Notes under the pieces: generated by a model
The model's database searches: none
Told to the model about the DNA's origin: nothing
The model's input: the letters and a program-made list of their open reading frames with translations, nothing else
Shown: positions 62,604 through 64,000 of the stretch, one piece after another
Layout of the letters: every line of letters begins with the position of its first letter
Position numbering within the stretch: the stretch's first letter is position 1
Assembly: GCA_030706635.1 (NCBI GenBank)
Contig: JAUZOD010000003.1
Location: 1-64,000, forward strand
Length of the DNA stretch: 64,000 bases
Reading direction: 5' to 3'
Origin: Bacteroidota bacterium
Lineage (GTDB): Bacteria; Bacteroidota; Bacteroidia; Chitinophagales; Chitinophagaceae
Made by a program: the position numbers and the translations under genes

Positions 62604-62725
62604 GGGGTTGACCGTTGACGGATTTCAGGTGTGAATCCGCAATTGACATCCGTCATCATGCTGCCCGATTTAAGTTTGAAGCCTGCACAGAAAGTCCGTC
62701 AACGGTCATCCGTCAACCGTCAACT
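62604..62725. repeat. Inverted-repeat element, copy D (heptamer arms, with insertion)
   Basis: The left arm 62606-62623 (GGTTGACCGTTGACGGAT) pairs both with ATCCGTC just across the core and with the units at 62694-62725 (GTCAACGGTCATCCGTCAAC). About 38 bases of unrelated sequence (62656-62693) split the right arm. The core reads GTGTGAATCCGCAATT. The right arm abuts the stop codon of the foldase gene at 62724-62726. Confidence 0.7.
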
Positions 62726-64000
62726 AAAGAAACTTGGCCCGGTTATCCTTCACTTTGGCCGTTTTTTCAAGCGCATCCACGGCCGCACGCTGGATGATCG
62801 ACTCCTGGGTTTGCAACATGCTCTGGCGGATCTGTTCTATATCGCCGTTATAACTTGCTTTTGCTCCCACTTCTCTGATCTTAAGGACAAATACCCCTTC
62901 GTTGCCACCTACGGGTTGCGAAACGGCCTTCCCCACGAGTTGTTTATCAAAAGCATATCCCACTACTTTGGGTTCTGGTCCAACATTGGGGATATAGGGA
63001 GAAGAAAACAAAAGGCTGTCCGCTTTGGCAACGGTCCGTCCCGTGGCAGCCGCAACGGCTTCCAGTGAAGTGGCAGACGCAATCTTTTGGGAGATCTGTT
63101 CCGCTTTTTTCTGATTTCTCAGAATGGGCTCAATGATTGGCCTTGCTTTGGCTTCAGTCATATCTCCCTTTTTATTGATCTCGGTTAGAATAGCTACTAC
63201 ATATTTATCTCCTACAGAAAAAGATTCGGAGACCTCGCCCAGCTTGGCATCGAAGATCCAGCGGACGAGGGAGCGGCTTGATCCAAGACCCGGAATGGTA
63301 AAATCTGTCGGGTGAATATCCTGAGCGGGGATTTTCTGGAGGTTTGCTTTTTTAACGTTTTCGTCAAAAGCGGCCTGGCTTCTGCTTTCGCCGGCAAACT
63401 GGCTGGCCAGTCCGGAAGCATTATCATCTGTCTCCGTACTGGGTTCAATTTTCCGGGCAAAATAAGCAATCTTATACGCGGGCTCAAAATTCTTCTGATC
63501 CTCGATCTCAATATAATGATATCCGAATTGGGTCTTAACTATCTTCCTTTCGCCCACCTTGCCGCTAAACACAAAATCCCCAAACTCCTTCACCATTTGT
63601 CCGGGTGCAAAATAACCCAGGTCGCCGCCTTTGATCCGGGTGCCCTCATCGTCAGAAAGATGGTATGCAACACTGTCAAACCGGGCGCCTTTATCAATCA
63701 GGTTTTTAATGCTGTCTATTTTCTTTTTTGCGGTACTGTCGTCCAGTGTTGGCTGATTCGTTTTCAGATTCACCGTGGCAACGAGTATATGACGGGCTCT
63801 CGCGGAGTCCGGCAATGTTTTAATATCCATGATCCGGGCAATAACATAATTCGGTCCATCCAGGTAAGGTCCGATAACGGATCCTTTGGGAAGCATGCTC
63901 AGCGAATCTTTTCTGGCTCCCGTTAATCTGGATTTGGGCGTATAGCCGTCATGATAATTGATTTCTGTGCCGTTGCGCGCCAGAAAACCTTCCACGTCTG
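62724..64000 (-). CDS. PpiD/SurA-type periplasmic foldase, 3' part
   Basis: The frame is open to the end of the window, so the gene begins beyond 64000. The roughly 425 visible residues contain a parvulin-type isomerase domain (ARARHILVATVNLKT, then GGDLGYFAPGQMVKEFGDFVFSGKVGE and TQFGYHYIEI) and a long C-terminal region resembling PpiD (PGLGSSRSLVRWIF, GEVSESFSVGDKYVVAILTEI and GNEGVFVLKIREV). PpiD-like proteins are membrane-anchored chaperones for outer membrane and secreted proteins; the anchor would be in the missing N terminus. Confidence 0.85.
   Translation of the reverse strand, partial: DVEGFLARNGTEINYHDGYTPKSRLTGARKDSLSMLPKGSVIGPYLDGPNYVIARIMDIKTLPDSARARHILVATVNLKTNQPTLDDSTAKKKIDSIKNLIDKGARFDSVAYHLSDDEGTRIKGGDLGYFAPGQMVKEFGDFVFSGKVGERKIVKTQFGYHYIEIEDQKNFEPAYKIAYFARKIEPSTETDDNASGLASQFAGESRSQAAFDENVKKANLQKIPAQDIHPTDFTIPGLGSSRSLVRWIFDAKLGEVSESFSVGDKYVVAILTEINKKGDMTEAKARPIIEPILRNQKKAEQISQKIASATSLEAVAAATGRTVAKADSLLFSSPYIPNVGPEPKVVGYAFDKQLVGKAVSQPVGGNEGVFVLKIREVGAKASYNGDIEQIRQSMLQTQESIIQRAAVDALEKTAKVKDNRAKFL

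Overview
The window is a stretch of chromosome from a Bacteroidota bacterium, most likely a member of the Chitinophagaceae. Several things point there: a type IX secretion C-terminal sorting domain (15842-16462), FtsX, S41, GHL10, GH3-family and DUF2480/DUF3127/DUF5606 proteins typical of that phylum, weak Shine-Dalgarno signals, and repeated copies of the Bacteroidota -7 promoter element TAnnTTTG just upstream of start codons. There is no prophage, IS element, CRISPR array, rRNA or tRNA that I can see. The assignment to family level is inference from gene content, not from a marker search.

Layout. 1-5720: the end of a winged-helix-like gene, a nucleotidyltransferase-HEPN fusion, an FtsX-type permease, an acyltransferase-like (DUF1624) gene broken by an internal deletion, and two small DUF proteins. 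5772-9057: a frameshifted TonB-domain remnant, then an ECF sigma factor / anti-sigma pair, a small membrane protein preceded by an ECF-like promoter, and a protein built of exact 34-residue repeats. 9027-10084: a RES/Xre toxin-antitoxin pair. 10281-14308: mannonate dehydratase, a beta-barrel-like protein, a GH16 protein, a DinB-fold protein and a WYL regulator. 14568-24723: mostly DNA maintenance (recA, uvrB, polA) with a T9SS cargo protein, methylglyoxal synthase and an AsmA-like protein. 24848-33571: a Gly/Tyr/Trp-rich secreted protein, a DUF2383 bundle, DUF5606, an M3 peptidase, a candidate small RNA, SCO and MerC, NifU, then pnuC-nadR for NAD precursor salvage. 33560-41067: peptidoglycan glycosyltransferase, LysE exporter, GH3 enzyme, GHL10 hydrolase with MarR and radical SAM genes, and a GH25 lysozyme. 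41235-48462: ArsC/Spx-like protein, PcrA helicase, META protein, KdnA-like aminotransferase, rpoN and a PAP2-like membrane protein. 48543-64000: L,D-transpeptidase, SixA, glycosyltransferases, dnaN, recX, omega-amidase, nagA, a thioredoxin-fold protein without cysteines, S41 protease, thiL, inositol monophosphatase, mgtE, DUF2480 and the 3' part of a PpiD/SurA-type foldase.

The most unusual signal is not a gene. At least four intergenic sites (13504-13591, 17084-17169, 31581-31655, 62604-62725) and probably a fifth (41565-41701) carry large inverted repeats that share a core resembling GTGCGAATCCGCAATA. Their arms are made of degenerate 7-base (or, at 41565, 8-base) tandem units. The arm sequence differs from copy to copy but is self-complementary within each copy. 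Most copies sit at or within about 30 bases of stop codons, and in some the arm itself supplies the stop codon. The same 7-base unit also occurs four times in tandem inside pnuC. I do not recognise this as a named repeat family.

Other points worth a look are the ECF operon with its 34-residue repeat protein, a candidate small RNA with a complete promoter and terminator at 30322-30453, promoters placed so close to ATG codons that leaderless mRNAs are likely, and two decayed genes.
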